From NCBI GenBank assembly GCA_021495925.1, contig JAKEKT010000107.1:1-64000 (forward strand): DNA of 64,000 bases, in the 5' to 3' direction. Shown one piece after another: positions 12,431 to 22,600 of the stretch. Source of the DNA: Diplodia intermedia. Taxonomy: Eukaryota; Ascomycota; Dothideomycetes; Botryosphaeriales; Botryosphaeriaceae. The notes under the pieces were generated by a model. It was not told where the DNA came from and did not search any database. It saw only the letters and a program-made list of their open reading frames with translations. The first letter of the stretch is position 1; each line of letters opens with the position of its first letter. The translations under genes were made by a program, and so were the position numbers.

Positions 12431-13258
12431 GTCGCATGGATTAGAAATAATAGACCTAATATCATCTATGCGAACCCCCTTAGCGAAGCGAAGCATAGGC
12501 GGTGCCTACTACTAGTGGTATTCGCTCGTCGCTAGTGGGAATGTAGGTTGGCGATTCGACTGCGTAGGTTAATGCGATGTAGAGTGGGCGGGGAAATATT
12601 CTTGTTTTGGAAGTTAGGCAGACGCGAGAACGCGAACCTCTAAAATGGATTTAGCCAATGGAAGGGCGAGAATCCTGCTAAGCCCCTCATCATTTATGCG
12701 GCTAATAGGAGCGAGAAGCACTTGCGCCGCAAAGTATCGCCACGGACCTTCGGCCCTCCGCTCGAGCTGCGACGGCGCTCCTCCCTTCGCTTCGCCACTT
12801 AAGGATCAAGCGATTGATTGCGCATACGTCTCAAAGCCTTTGAACACACTTTGTGCGTAATTCTAAAGCTTTATATTGTCAATAAAGAGAAGGGACTGTT
12901 TCTAGCCAACGATGGTGCTGCTGCACGACTCGGATGTTTGGTTGTGGTCGGCGCATGAGCCGACCCGCAGTCGTGAGCGACGCGAAAGAGATGGAACAAC
13001 AACATCGGTGGAGTGGAAAATGAAGCGAAGGGCCTCGGGAAGAGAAACACCAAGAGCTCGTATCACGAACACCAAAATTGAAAGAAAATCGAGAAAGAAC
13101 TGAATGCAATGCAGTACACCAATTGTCGTACGAGCCAGACGCGACGACGGGATTCGCTAACATTATTACCACCGTGTGGTCAAGCACGACGACCGAAAGC
13201 AAAATACCATTCCGACGCGTTTCGCAACTCCGGGCCTTGCGCTTCCTCTCTTCCAGCC
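12431..13258. other. RIP block boundary and transition sequence
   Basis: CA and TG return to normal frequency from about 12390-12430. A short inverted repeat (TCGCAT / ATGCGA, about 30 nt apart) sits at about 12430-12475. The stretch has short frames in all directions and no recognisable gene. It may contain the 3' part of the small minus-strand gene listed next if that gene is spliced. Confidence 0.5.
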
Positions 13259-13444
13259 TTAGCGACTATTGCGACAGCATCGACCTTGGGAGGGATTACC
13301 TCTGCGTTGCGCCCGTACATGCGAGCGCCAGGTCGCGTACGCCAGTGCGCTGGTGATGATGGCCGCGACGAGCGAAACTGCGACACCAACCACTCCGATC
13401 GTGTCGCCGGTAGAGAGGGGCCGAGAGCTTCCGGTCGGGGCCAT
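13259..13444 (-). CDS. Possible small single-pass membrane protein
   Basis: From an ATG at 13444 the frame gives 61 residues: a short Ser/Pro-rich lead, a clear hydrophobic helix (GDTIGVVGVAVSLVAAIITS and following, about residues 13-37), then a basic stretch (WRSHVRAQRRG). Such an N-terminal helix followed by basic residues is common in small uncharacterised fungal proteins. The longer frame upstream to 13564 begins with GTG, so I do not use it. A GT donor near 13299 could splice the basic tail to a long open frame reaching 12879. The location beside the transposon block makes a decayed gene equally likely. No function is assigned. Confidence 0.33.
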   Translation of the reverse strand: MAPTGSSRPLSTGDTIGVVGVAVSLVAAIITSALAYATWRSHVRAQRRGNPSQGRCCRNSR

Positions 13445-14478
13445 GCTTAGGCGGAGTCGAGGAGATCTCCGCGCTGGAGCGGCGCTGGACGGGGTTGATG
13501 GAAAGGAGCAAGAGATGGCAGACGCTTTGAATGAGGTCTCAGGGTCGTTCCCAGGATCAATCACGACGAATCTTTTCGTCGAAAGCGCTCGAGATGCGGC
13601 TGAAGTGGAGGAGGATGAGGAGGAAGGGAAGCATCGCGACGGAGTGCTGGCGAGCTGCTTTTTGTATTCTCCCAGGGGTATCGTCGGTTTCCATCCTATT
13701 TCTTTACCGCAACGACGGGAAATGTCACGACGACGAAAAGAACTACTCTACCGACTCTGCGGCTAGAACGGAATCTATTGACCAGTTGTGTGGAGGAGAG
13801 TACAGAAGTCATCGAGCCGCCCCTCAGAGCAGCCAACCTTCATCCGCCAACGAGCTTCCTAGACCTGCCGCGACGTATTGTTCCTTCAGTGTATTCTTGA
13901 ACAGCAGTAAGCAGAGATTATCGGTTTACAATACCATGCGCGTTGGGATTGGCAGCCTTGCGGTTCACCGGCTGCGCAGCTTCAACGAGGCTGTGGTGGT
14001 AATACCCCGGATTCGCGGTGTCAGCATAGAGCCGTCTCTGTCAGTTTGTAAGGTTTGGTAGCATTTGAGGGAAAAACTGAAATATCCAGGACCGCGAATG
14101 TCCAGCATGCAATGGGAGTCCTGAGGGTGAATGCGAAGGCTAATTATCCAATTGGGCAGTTTCTGCACGCATTCAGAACTCTACTTTAATTCAGTCAGAT
14201 AGAGGAGCCCGAGCCTCGAAGCACGGGTAGATTCAGTAGCTTTCCTCTTGAGGCTGTGGCAATAGTCCCTCGCGCGACATTCTATGGTCCACTTGGGAAG
14301 GAGCACCAGCACAGGGTATTCGGGTTGATAAACCGTTCCAGGGTAATTTTTAACGGAAAACTGACCCCAGTGACCACCCAATGACTACTTTCACCCGTTT
14401 CCCCAACTCATTCGTGTCGCACATGCGTATAATCCTGAATCTGCCGTTGTTACCACAATCCTCGTCGCCCGAGTCTCC
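13445..14478. other. Intergenic, nothing recognised
   Basis: Overlapping short frames occur on both strands, the longest plus-strand one at 13531-14061, with no domain, TM segment or codon pattern that singles one out. There is no sign of RIP. Confidence 0.5.
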
Positions 14479-14799
14479 TCATCCTTCACCGGCATCATCA
14501 CTGCCGCTCTCAAGGTCCTGTATCCACCTCCTCCTAATCCCCTCCGGAGACACATCTTGGGAAGTTCCTCCAAAGCTCCCAACATAAATGGCAAGGGTGT
14601 ATGCATGAGTTCGCTCCACTTTTGACAAAACAGTGACAACAGCAGACCAAAGCAACACAGCGAAGTTATCCTCATCGGGCAATCGTTCCTCGTGAGATTT
14701 CTTCCAAGCATGGCCTCCGATGGTGACATCAACGTTAATCTCCCCAGTACAGAAATCAAACGAAGTCCGCCATCGGCTGGCTCCCACCACATCCGCCAT
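14479..14799 (-). CDS. Possible small uncharacterised protein, 106 aa
   Basis: A minus-strand ATG at 14799 opens a 106-residue frame of ordinary globular composition (for example INVDVTIGGHAWKKSHEERL and DNFAVLLWSAVVTVLSKVER). It lies divergent to the BTB gene, with about 90 bp between the start codons. After the TGA the same frame stays open for some 45 more codons (to a TAA near 14355), which could mean a premature stop (CGA to TGA) or an unrecognised intron. I do not recognise the family, and it could be a chance frame or a decayed gene near the repeats. Confidence 0.3.
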   Translation of the reverse strand: MADVVGASRWRTSFDFCTGEINVDVTIGGHAWKKSHEERLPDEDNFAVLLWSAVVTVLSKVERTHAYTLAIYVGSFGGTSQDVSPEGIRRRWIQDLESGSDDAGEG

Positions 14800-14827
14800 G
14801 TGCACCTTACCCAGACGGGCCACTGCA

Positions 14828-14835
14828 TATAAAAA
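14828..14835 (+). promoter_or_regulatory. TATA-like box of the BTB gene
   Basis: TATAAAAA lies 39-46 bp upstream of the first ATG (14874) and 57-64 bp upstream of the preferred ATG (14892), a sensible spacing for a short leader. The motif is seen directly; its function is inferred. Confidence 0.4.
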
Positions 14836-14891
14836 TACCACCCTTCGGTTTCTCTGCCACAGTCCTCCTTTCCATGACACACACCACCAAG

Positions 14892-15826
14892 ATGGCGTCA
14901 GTGCCACAGACTTGGCGCCTCCAAGGCCTTTCGTCGTCATCCACCCCAGAAAAAAACTTCGCAAACAGGTGAGGGGTCATCGCAACGTCTCATATTCTCA
15001 CCATGCTGATTCGTCATTGTATAGCTTGCTCTACTCTAGCCTCTATTCCGACCTCACCATTCGCTGCAGCGATGGCCGCAACATCCCAGCTCACAAAGCC
15101 GTCGTGTGTACCCAAAGCACCGTCCTCGCCAATGCCTGCAACCCTGAGCATCAGTTCAAGGTAAATCTTCACCAAACGCAACTTCCACGTGAAACGAGGC
15201 TCACTTTAACAACACAACAGGAGGCTATCTCCGGCGTCATCGACCTTACCGCTGATGAGCCTGCAACCGTGATGGCGCTCCTCGAGTACTTCTACCACCA
15301 CGAGTACACCGTGCCTGCCGAGACCACCGCCGGGGCCTTCCACGCGAAGGTGTATGCCGCGGGCGACTACTACCAGGTCAACTGCTTGAAGGAGCAGGCC
15401 AAGAGCTCCTTTACGACGTGGCTGACTAGCCAGCTCCTCCATGACAGCAAGCAACGGGATTTCTTTCGGGCCGTCAAGGTTATCTACGACAGCACTCCAG
15501 AAGGCGACCGGGGCCTCCGAGACATAGTCGTCGAGTTTGTGTGCAACCACACCGATATTGCGGGGAAGAAACGTGCCGCAACCGACTGGCTGGCATCGAC
15601 TTGCCCGGTTTTCGTCACAGATCTGGCTGTTGCGTTCAAAGCCAAGGCTACCGAGTATGCTCGGCTCCTGAAAAAGGCGACGAAGTGCAAGCACTACGCG
15701 TGCGCCAGCTGCCACGGAAAGGTGCATATTGACCTGTCGAACTTCGAACCTAGCCGAGTTGTTCGCTGCATTCACTGCGGCATGGGATTCCAGGTTCGCC
15801 GATGGATGAGGTTGGTGTGTGCATGA
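14892..15826 (+). CDS. BTB/POZ domain protein with C-terminal Cys-pair region
   Basis: Three exons, 14892-14968, 15025-15160 and 15221-15826, give 272 aa. Introns are GT-AG, 56 and 60 nt; the second is a multiple of three without a stop, so the frame runs through it. The start at 14892 has a good context (AAGATGG); an in-frame ATG at 14874 would add six residues. BTB domain: about residues 26-130, with LYSSLYSDLTIRCSDGRN, IPAHKAVVCTQSTVLANAC, then after intron 2 ISGVIDLTADEPATVMALLE and YFYHHEYTVP. The C-terminus has ACASCHGKVHI and VRCIHCGMGF, two CxxC pairs about 30 residues apart that could bind zinc. Fungal BTB proteins of this size are often orphan relatives of Cul3 adaptors, but partners cannot be inferred here. 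Confidence is high for the domain, low for the role. Confidence 0.88.
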
Positions 15827-16417
15827 TGAAGCCGCACCCGGGAAGATGGCAACCTGAAGTTCACGGATGAGCCCTCTCGAATTGTATGAAAAACAAGCTG
15901 GAGGTCGACTAAACATGCGCGAAGAGAATACCGGTTCGAATTCAAATGCCGATACTACTAGGGATAAGTGGATTGCCCAACATAGTGGAAGCTCCAGTCA
16001 CGATGAGGTCAGACAGGGGTGAGGCAGATAGCACAAGAATTCAGAGCTGTCTGCATCATAGCTCTTGGTCCTGCCTACCAATCACAATTGTGAAGAGAAA
16101 TTTATTCATTCCTATTTCCATGCTCTCCATATTATGGACTGCTTTTGGCTTCAACCCATCCTCTGGGAAACCCGCGCGGAAGGGAACCTGTCCTAACAGG
16201 ACACGGTAGACAATGTCCAACTCCTCTCAGTCGGGCTGGTGATAGTCGTGGTATCAAAATACTTTTTTGAATTGTTGTTCGAACTCAGGAAGAGATTCAT
16301 CATCGCCCTACAAAAGGCAAGCCCTATGGAATTAGTCCATAAAAGACATGGCGCAATGCGCTCATCAAGGCTCACTGCAGGGACTAGGAAAACAAACACC
16401 CACATTTCGATCGCGGC
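15827..16417. other. Convergent intergenic region
   Basis: 3' flanks of the BTB and phosphoserine phosphatase genes. It holds AT-richer sequence and an 87-codon frame (15946-16209) with no features. A tRNA B-box-like GGTTCGAA near 15934 has no matching tRNA fold. Confidence 0.5.
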
Positions 16418-17605
16418 CTACCGCAGAAGCTCCTCCTGCTCCGACCTCGAGAAGCCCAGAAGGTACAGCACATTGAGCAAGCTCTCGGAGTTCAGACGGG
16501 CGGGCGCCTCCATCTGGACCCTCGCCTTGGCGTTGAACGCAACGCCCAGGCCGGCGACGCCCATCATGGGGAGGTCGTTCGCGCCGTCACCGACGACCAG
16601 AACCTGCTCGAGCAGGATGCCCTCCTTCTCCGCGATTTCCCGCACGTGCTGCCTCTTCTTCTCCGCGTGCACGATGTCGCCCTCCAGCTCGCCGGTCAGC
16701 GTCTTGCCGTCCGCGCTGACGACCAAGTGGTTCGCAAACGCGTAGTCCAAGCCCAACTGCTGCGCGAACCAGCCCGTCACGGGCGTGAAGCCGCCGCTCA
16801 GCACCGCCGTCTTGTACCCCAGCCTCTTCAGGGCCTTGACCAGCTCGGGAGCCCCGGGCGTCGGGGTGATGAGCTTACGGATGTTGTCCCAGACCTCGAC
16901 GGGCACTCCCTTCAGCAGAGCGCAGCGGCGGCGCAGCGATTGCTCGAAGTCGAGCTCGCCGTTCATGGCGGCGGCGGTGATGGCCGAGACCTGGGCCTCG
17001 ACGCCGATGTGGCGGGCGACCTCGTCAATGACCTCCTGCTGGATCAGGGTCGAGTCCATGTCAAACACGGCCAGCCGCTTGTGTGTGCGGAAGGCGCCGA
17101 CGCGCTGCCAGATAGCCTCGACGTTCCACTCGCGCTCGAAGCGCGACATGGTCTCATCCTGCCGCAGCGACTTGAGCGTGGCCGCGACGTCGTCGGCAAA
17201 GGTAGGGGGCAGCGCGACGGAGATCTCGACGACGCGCGGCCACAGCTCCGAGTCGAGCACGCGGCGCACGGCTGTCTTGTCCTGGAAACCCGGCAGCACG
17301 ATGTCGAGGGTGCGGAAGAAGTCGGTGAGACAGCTCTGCGAGATGTAGGCGCCGAACAGGTTGTCAAGCGGGTTGGGGCCCGGAGTCGGGGGTTCGAGCG
17401 GGTACTGGCTCAGGTCGTTGGTGGGCACGACGCCGCCGGCGAGCGAATCGAGGGAGGCGCGAGAGAGGGTGTCGCTCGGGATGTGGTGGGCGGCATCCGG
17501 GTGCGGCTGCGGCGAGCGCGGGGTGGTGGCTTTGTAGAAGAGCGTGCAGACGACGCGAGCGGGGGCGCCGGAGGTCGCGATGGGGGCGGGCGGTGCGGCG
17601 GCCAT
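16418..17605 (-). CDS. SER2: Phosphoserine phosphatase
   Basis: Intronless, 395 aa. It dephosphorylates O-phosphoserine to L-serine, the last step of the phosphorylated serine pathway, in the cytosol. HAD-family motifs are all present: motif I FDMDSTLIQQEVIDEVA with nucleophile Asp182 and Asp184; motif II VLSGGFTPVTGWFA; a Lys in HAEKKRQHV; motif IV VVGDGANDLPMMGVAG. The cap segment EVIDEVARHIGVEAQVSAIT is typical of SerB. The N-terminal 150 residues include RVVCTLFYKATTP and the middle part LTDFFRTLDIVLPGFQDKT, likely a degenerate ACT-like regulatory region as in fungal SerB. It is longer than bacterial SerB because of this N-terminus. The start has an ATG directly after GC-rich leader sequence and is divergent from the SDR gene. 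Confidence 0.95.
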   Translation of the reverse strand: MAAAPPAPIATSGAPARVVCTLFYKATTPRSPQPHPDAAHHIPSDTLSRASLDSLAGGVVPTNDLSQYPLEPPTPGPNPLDNLFGAYISQSCLTDFFRTLDIVLPGFQDKTAVRRVLDSELWPRVVEISVALPPTFADDVAATLKSLRQDETMSRFEREWNVEAIWQRVGAFRTHKRLAVFDMDSTLIQQEVIDEVARHIGVEAQVSAITAAAMNGELDFEQSLRRRCALLKGVPVEVWDNIRKLITPTPGAPELVKALKRLGYKTAVLSGGFTPVTGWFAQQLGLDYAFANHLVVSADGKTLTGELEGDIVHAEKKRQHVREIAEKEGILLEQVLVVGDGANDLPMMGVAGLGVAFNAKARVQMEAPARLNSESLLNVLYLLGFSRSEQEELLR

Positions 17606-17844
17606 TGTGGGTTGCGGTCCGGAGGTGGAGGGTGCGGCAGGGAAGAGAAGGGAATAATTTCTGGGACACTACTTTTTTGAGTGTTGCGGGGTCTGGTGGC
17701 TCCCGCGATCGGCAGAGCTTGGGCCCGGCGAGAGGAACAGGCTGCTCTCAGCTCTCCAGCTCCTCCGTGTCACCTCCGTCCCTTCCTCCGCTTCCGATCC
17801 GTGCCACTGTCTCCTTGCTGCTTGGCAGCTGTGAACAGGCAATA
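17606..17844. promoter_or_regulatory. Bidirectional promoter region, SER2 and SDR genes
   Basis: Only 239 bp separate the two start codons, so both promoters must lie here or overlap the coding ends. A pyrimidine-rich stretch (about 17760-17820) precedes the SDR ATG. No canonical TATA box is evident. Confidence 0.5.
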
Positions 17845-19066
17845 ATGGCATCCGAGTTGAATCCAATCCAGCGGCGAATCAAGCAGTCGCCGCCCATTGA
17901 CATCACGAAGCCGTGTAGCGATTCATGGGTCAAGGGTAGACATATCCTGATCACCGGCGGCGTCGGCGGCTTCGGCGCCGGCTTTGCTGCGAGGTGGGCC
18001 GCTGCCGGGGCGTCCATTGTGGTCGGCGACATCAATGTTCAGAAGGGCGAGGCCTTCGTCAGGGAGCTGCGCGAAGAGCTCGGCTCTCCGAACATTCATT
18101 TTGTTCATTGCAATGTTACTGGTAAGTGCTGGGTATCCTGGCAATGAGCTGCAGAGGATCGTCTCACGCTCTGTTCATGCGGACAGCTGAAGGCGGATTC
18201 TTCCGCAACCCACCATGTCCTGCCGTTGACACTCACCCCTCTCAGAGTGGGACTCTCAAGCCGCCTTCTTCAAGGAGGCCCTCAAGCTCTCCCCTCACGG
18301 CGGAATCGATGCCGTCGTGGCCAATGCAGGCATAGCAAAAGCAGACGACCTCGCAAACCCCCACGCACTCAGCACCGATGAGCCGCAACGCCCAGATCTC
18401 GCCGTTACGGATGTGAATCTGTACGGAGTACTCTACACTGTGCACCTAGCCATGTTCTACCTGCCGCGGAACCCCGGCTCCGCGCCCTCCTCGCCGGACC
18501 GCGATCCTGACAACACCACGCGGGACCGCCATATCTTGCTCGTCGGCTCCATGGCCTCACTGGCTCCCATTGCTGTCCAGCCGCAGTACGGCGCGGCAAA
18601 GCACGGCGTGCTCGGTCTCTTTCGCTCTCTGCGCTCGACGACCTTCACGCACGGCGTCCGCATCAACATGATCTGCCCCTACTTCGTCGAGACGTCCATC
18701 CTCTCCCGCCCGGCCCGTTTGCTTCTCGCTGGCACCGGCTTGGGCCAGGTGGGCGATGTCGTCGAGGCCGCTACAAGGCTTACGGCTGACGCAAGCATTT
18801 GCGGGCGTGCTCTCTGCATCGGTCCGCCGGCCAAGTCGGTGAGAGACGAGAACGGCGTACTGATCCCAGCCGTGGGCGAGGATGCAGGTAGCGCCGATGG
18901 TCCAGAGACGGGTATCTGGGAATGCTATGCCGAAGACTTCGAGCAGGTTGAAGCGTGGACCAGGCGGTGGGTCGCAATATTCAGCTACATCGAGGCCGCC
19001 AAGGGCTGGGCTGGCTGGGGGAAGGATATCCTGAGGGCTGTGTTTGGTGGTTGGATGAGCAGATGA
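17845..19066 (+). CDS. Short-chain dehydrogenase/reductase (classical SDR)
   Basis: Two exons, 17845-18121 and 18246-19066 (intron 124 nt, GTAAGT to CTCAG), give 365 aa. The Rossmann motif is ILITGGVGGFGAGFAARWA (TGxxxGxG form), followed by an acidic residue after strand 2 (VVGDIN), which favours NAD over NADP. Then come VVANAGIA (NAG motif), LLVGSMAS with the catalytic Ser, and QPQYGAAKHGVLG with the YxxxK pair. The post-catalytic INMICPYFVETSIL has the Pro-Thr type substrate-loop start. The C-terminus carries a longer extension (about 60 residues beyond the core) ending in a Trp-rich segment. Substrate is unknown; fungal relatives are often annotated as 15-hydroxyprostaglandin dehydrogenase-like. 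The join at the intron restores an uninterrupted NVTEWDSQAAFFKEAL. Confidence 0.92.
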
Positions 19067-19690
19067 GCCATACTCCCAAGACATATACCACTATGACAAA
19101 GGCCCAAAATCTACCGCACACTGATGGCAAGTAGGCCGCTAATGAAGTTGATCTCCCGAAAGGATGTTACCCTCAAGCCTGTCTCGTGAGATGCCGTGCT
19201 CTTCTCCCCTCCCGCGAATGGTGGAAGCCTACGGCTGGATTTATGGCTTCATATAACTCTCACAATCGGAATTTTGTTGATGATTTGATAGCTGCAGGGA
19301 ACAGTGGCGGTGCCTGGCTAATGGCAGGGCTAAGGCAGGCTGAAACAGGAAGGGGGCGGTTGCTCGGGCGTCATCGCGCATTAGCGCGGGAGTGGCTTCC
19401 AACGGCAACTGAACACAAGCTCCCCAGAACAGCCCAGCCACTAAACTCCCGAATCAAGGATGGGAGTCTCCAAGACCGCGCCGATGCTTGCTGTTTTCCT
19501 GTGGCAACCCAATAGTTCCGGGCCTGCCTTGCACAGCCGCCCAGCTTCGCGTCTCCGTGTCGTCGACGTCTTGGAAGACATCATCGCATTAATCTATTTG
19601 TACTAGGAGCTGCAAGCTCGGTCGCCCCTTCCGCCGCGATGCCGTCAACAAAGTCCCCAGGGCTTCTGCTGCGCATAAGCAACCAGCACC
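19067..19690. other. Intergenic / promoter of glycosyltransferase gene
   Basis: 3' flank of the SDR gene and leader of the glycosyltransferase gene, which starts in a good context (GCACCATGG). A 109-codon plus-strand frame has no recognisable content. Confidence 0.5.
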
Positions 19691-22600
19691 ATGGCCGAGC
19701 AGCAGCAGCAAAGAAGCCCTGTCATCGCCGATGAGCAGGGTCGTGCCATTTTCCCATCGGCTATCCCACCTGAAACTACCGGGATGCCAGAGCTTATTGC
19801 ACCCCAGCATTACAGGAAACTTGATGGCGTCTCTTCTTACTCGACCCTGAACGCCTCCACGCATGCCATCGCCCCTATTTCTCCTTCGTCTTCAAGTCCA
19901 AGCGACGAGCAGTCCACTCCTTCTTCCTGTGGCGCCCCGAACACCTTCTCGTCTATTCCCGGAAGTGTTGCGCGACCGAATTCGCACGCCATGCCGGACT
20001 CTAAAGGCCAGCGCAAGTCGATTACGCGCTCAGCCTCGGAAGGCCTGCGACGCACGCCACTTAGGGTCCCATTGTCCGGGAAGAGAGCTGCGACGTCCGG
20101 GATGCCGTTTTCTTCGTCTTCGTCGCCGCGCGTAGCTGTCAACCGTCCATTCTTCTATGACTTCGACGACTACTCCCCGTCCGAGAGCGACACCACTTCG
20201 ACAGCCTCGTCGTCCGAACATGAGGGCGAAGAACTTGCACCGCAACAACAACAACCACCCGACCAGGCAACCCGGAAGACACTTCAATGCGGCGGTGCGG
20301 GGAAGAGCTTGGAAAAAGCGGAGACGCAAAAACGGAGGAGCCACAGTGAAGATGGAGCGGACGCGTCCGGCAGACGCTACTCGCGTTTCTCGGTCGAGAA
20401 CCAGTACTTCAAGACTAAGGGGAAAGTGTCGAGGCTGGACGGTCGCCTGAGAATCTCGGTCAACGAGACCGCCAACAGCGGATGGCTGGCGAAGGCGCTC
20501 GGCTCCGGGATTCGACATCATCTCAGCCTCAGCAAAGGAGAAGGGGACGAAACAGAGCGGGGTCCGGCCGCGGAGCAGAAGCAGCAGGATTCTGCGGACA
20601 CCGTGGACCCGGCCGGGAAACGAAAGGATACCGTTCCGAAGCAAATCCCGAAACTGAACATCGTCATCATGGTCATCGGATCTCGAGGGGATATCCAGCC
20701 GTTTTTGAAGATTGGCAAGATACTCAAGAGTGAGCATGGCCATCGTGTTCGCATCGCCACCCATCCGGCTTTCAAAGACTTCGTCGAGAAGGATTCCGGA
20801 CTTGAGTTCTTCTCCGTCGGTGGCGATCCGTCGGAGTTGATGGCCTTTATGGTGAAGAATCCGGGGTTGATCCCCTCGGTCGAGACAGTGAAGAGCGGGG
20901 AGATTGGAAAGAGACGAAAGTCGATGTACGAGATGTTCAATGGGATGTGGAGGGCTTGCATCAACGCAACCGATGACGAAGACGATAGAGAGAATGTGAA
21001 CATGAGTAAGTTAACTTCTTGCCCTAAGCACTTTTACGATCGAGGATCGTGAAGAGCCGTGACCTGTTTCAAACTGGATATATAAATTTCCGAGCTACTA
21101 TACTTACAGTACGCGATCTAATAGCTGACGAATGGCTAGTGGCAGACAAACATCCCTTTATCGCGGATGCGATCATCGCCAACCCTCCCAGTTTCGCCCA
21201 CGTTCACATCGCAGAACGACTAGGAGTACCTTTGCACATGATGTTCACATTTCCCTACACTCCAACAATGCAATTTCCGCATCCTCTGGCGAACATAAAG
21301 CAGACCAATATCGACGAGAGCTACACCAATTTCATGAGTTATCCACTCGTTGAGATGATGACCTGGCAAGGCCTCGGTGATCTTGTGAATAAGTTTAGAG
21401 TTAAGACTCTGGGTTTGGAGCCTGTCAGTACCTTGTGGGCTCCTGGCCAGCTGTACCGATTGAAAGTGCCCTACGCATACCTTGTGAGTTCTGTAGCTGG
21501 TATGCATGAGTATCAGAATCTGACCGACCGCTAGTGGTCTCCCACGCTCGTTCCCAAGCCTTCAGACTGGGGCTCGGAAATCAACATCGCCGGCTTCACC
21601 TTCCTCGACCTCGCTTCCAGCTTCACGCCACCAGACGCCCTCGTCCAGTTCCTCGATGCGGGCCCGCCGCCCGTCTACATCGGCTTCGGCTCCATCGTGG
21701 TCGACGACCCAGACGCATTCACCGACATGATCTTCCGCGCCGTCTCCCTCGCCGGCGTGCGCGCGCTCGTCAGCAAAGGCTGGGGCGGCATCGGCGGCGG
21801 CGGCGGCGGCGGCAACAGTTCCGGCGCCTCCTCTTCCTCTGCCACCTCCTCGGTACCAGAAAACATCTTCCTCCTCGACAACACGCCGCATGACTGGCTG
21901 TTCCCGCGTGTCGCCGCCGTCGTGCACCACGGCGGCGCCGGCACGACGGCCATCGGCCTCAAGTGCGGCCGCCCCACCATGATCGTGCCCTTCTTCGGCG
22001 ATCAGCCCTTCTGGGGCGCCATGGTTGCGAAGGCGCAGGCCGGCGCTCACGCCTGCGTACCGTACAGGAAGCTGACGGCGGAGAGGCTCGCGCAGGGCAT
22101 CCGGCAGTGTCTGGAGGATGAGGAGGCGAGGCGCAATGCTGCGCGCTTGGCCGAGAGCATCGCGGTGGAGGGGGATGGGGCAGAGAATGCTGTGAGGTCT
22201 TTCCACGCGAGCTTGCCGCTGCGCATGCGAGGAGATGAAGAAAGCGAGGAGGGTCCGACGATGCGCTGCAGTCTGCTCGAAGAGAATGCCGCGGCATGGG
22301 AGCTGAAGGACAAGAAGAGGAGGCGCGGGAAGCGGAAGCATGACGATAGCGGCGGCGGCGAGGCCATCAAGCTGAGCACTCTCGCCGCTGAGATCCTGAC
22401 GGAGCGGGGCAGGCTGAAGTGGACCGATTTGCGGCTGGCGCGGGCGTACGACTGGAACGACTTCGACGGGCCGGGTGAGCCCATTTCTGGCGTCGGCAGC
22501 GTGGTGACAGGGACGGTGGTGGAGGCTGCCCAAGGCATCGGGTCGGTACCGGCGAAGGCCATGAAGGACGTGAAGAAGCATGGCCGGCACGAGAAGAGGA

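Noticed and set aside
15925..15960. B-box-like GGTTCGAA
   Set aside because: The flanks cannot form a T-stem, and no A-box lies upstream.
16646..17680. 344-codon plus-strand frame opposite SER2
   Set aside because: It is a shadow of a well-supported HAD phosphatase; no domain.
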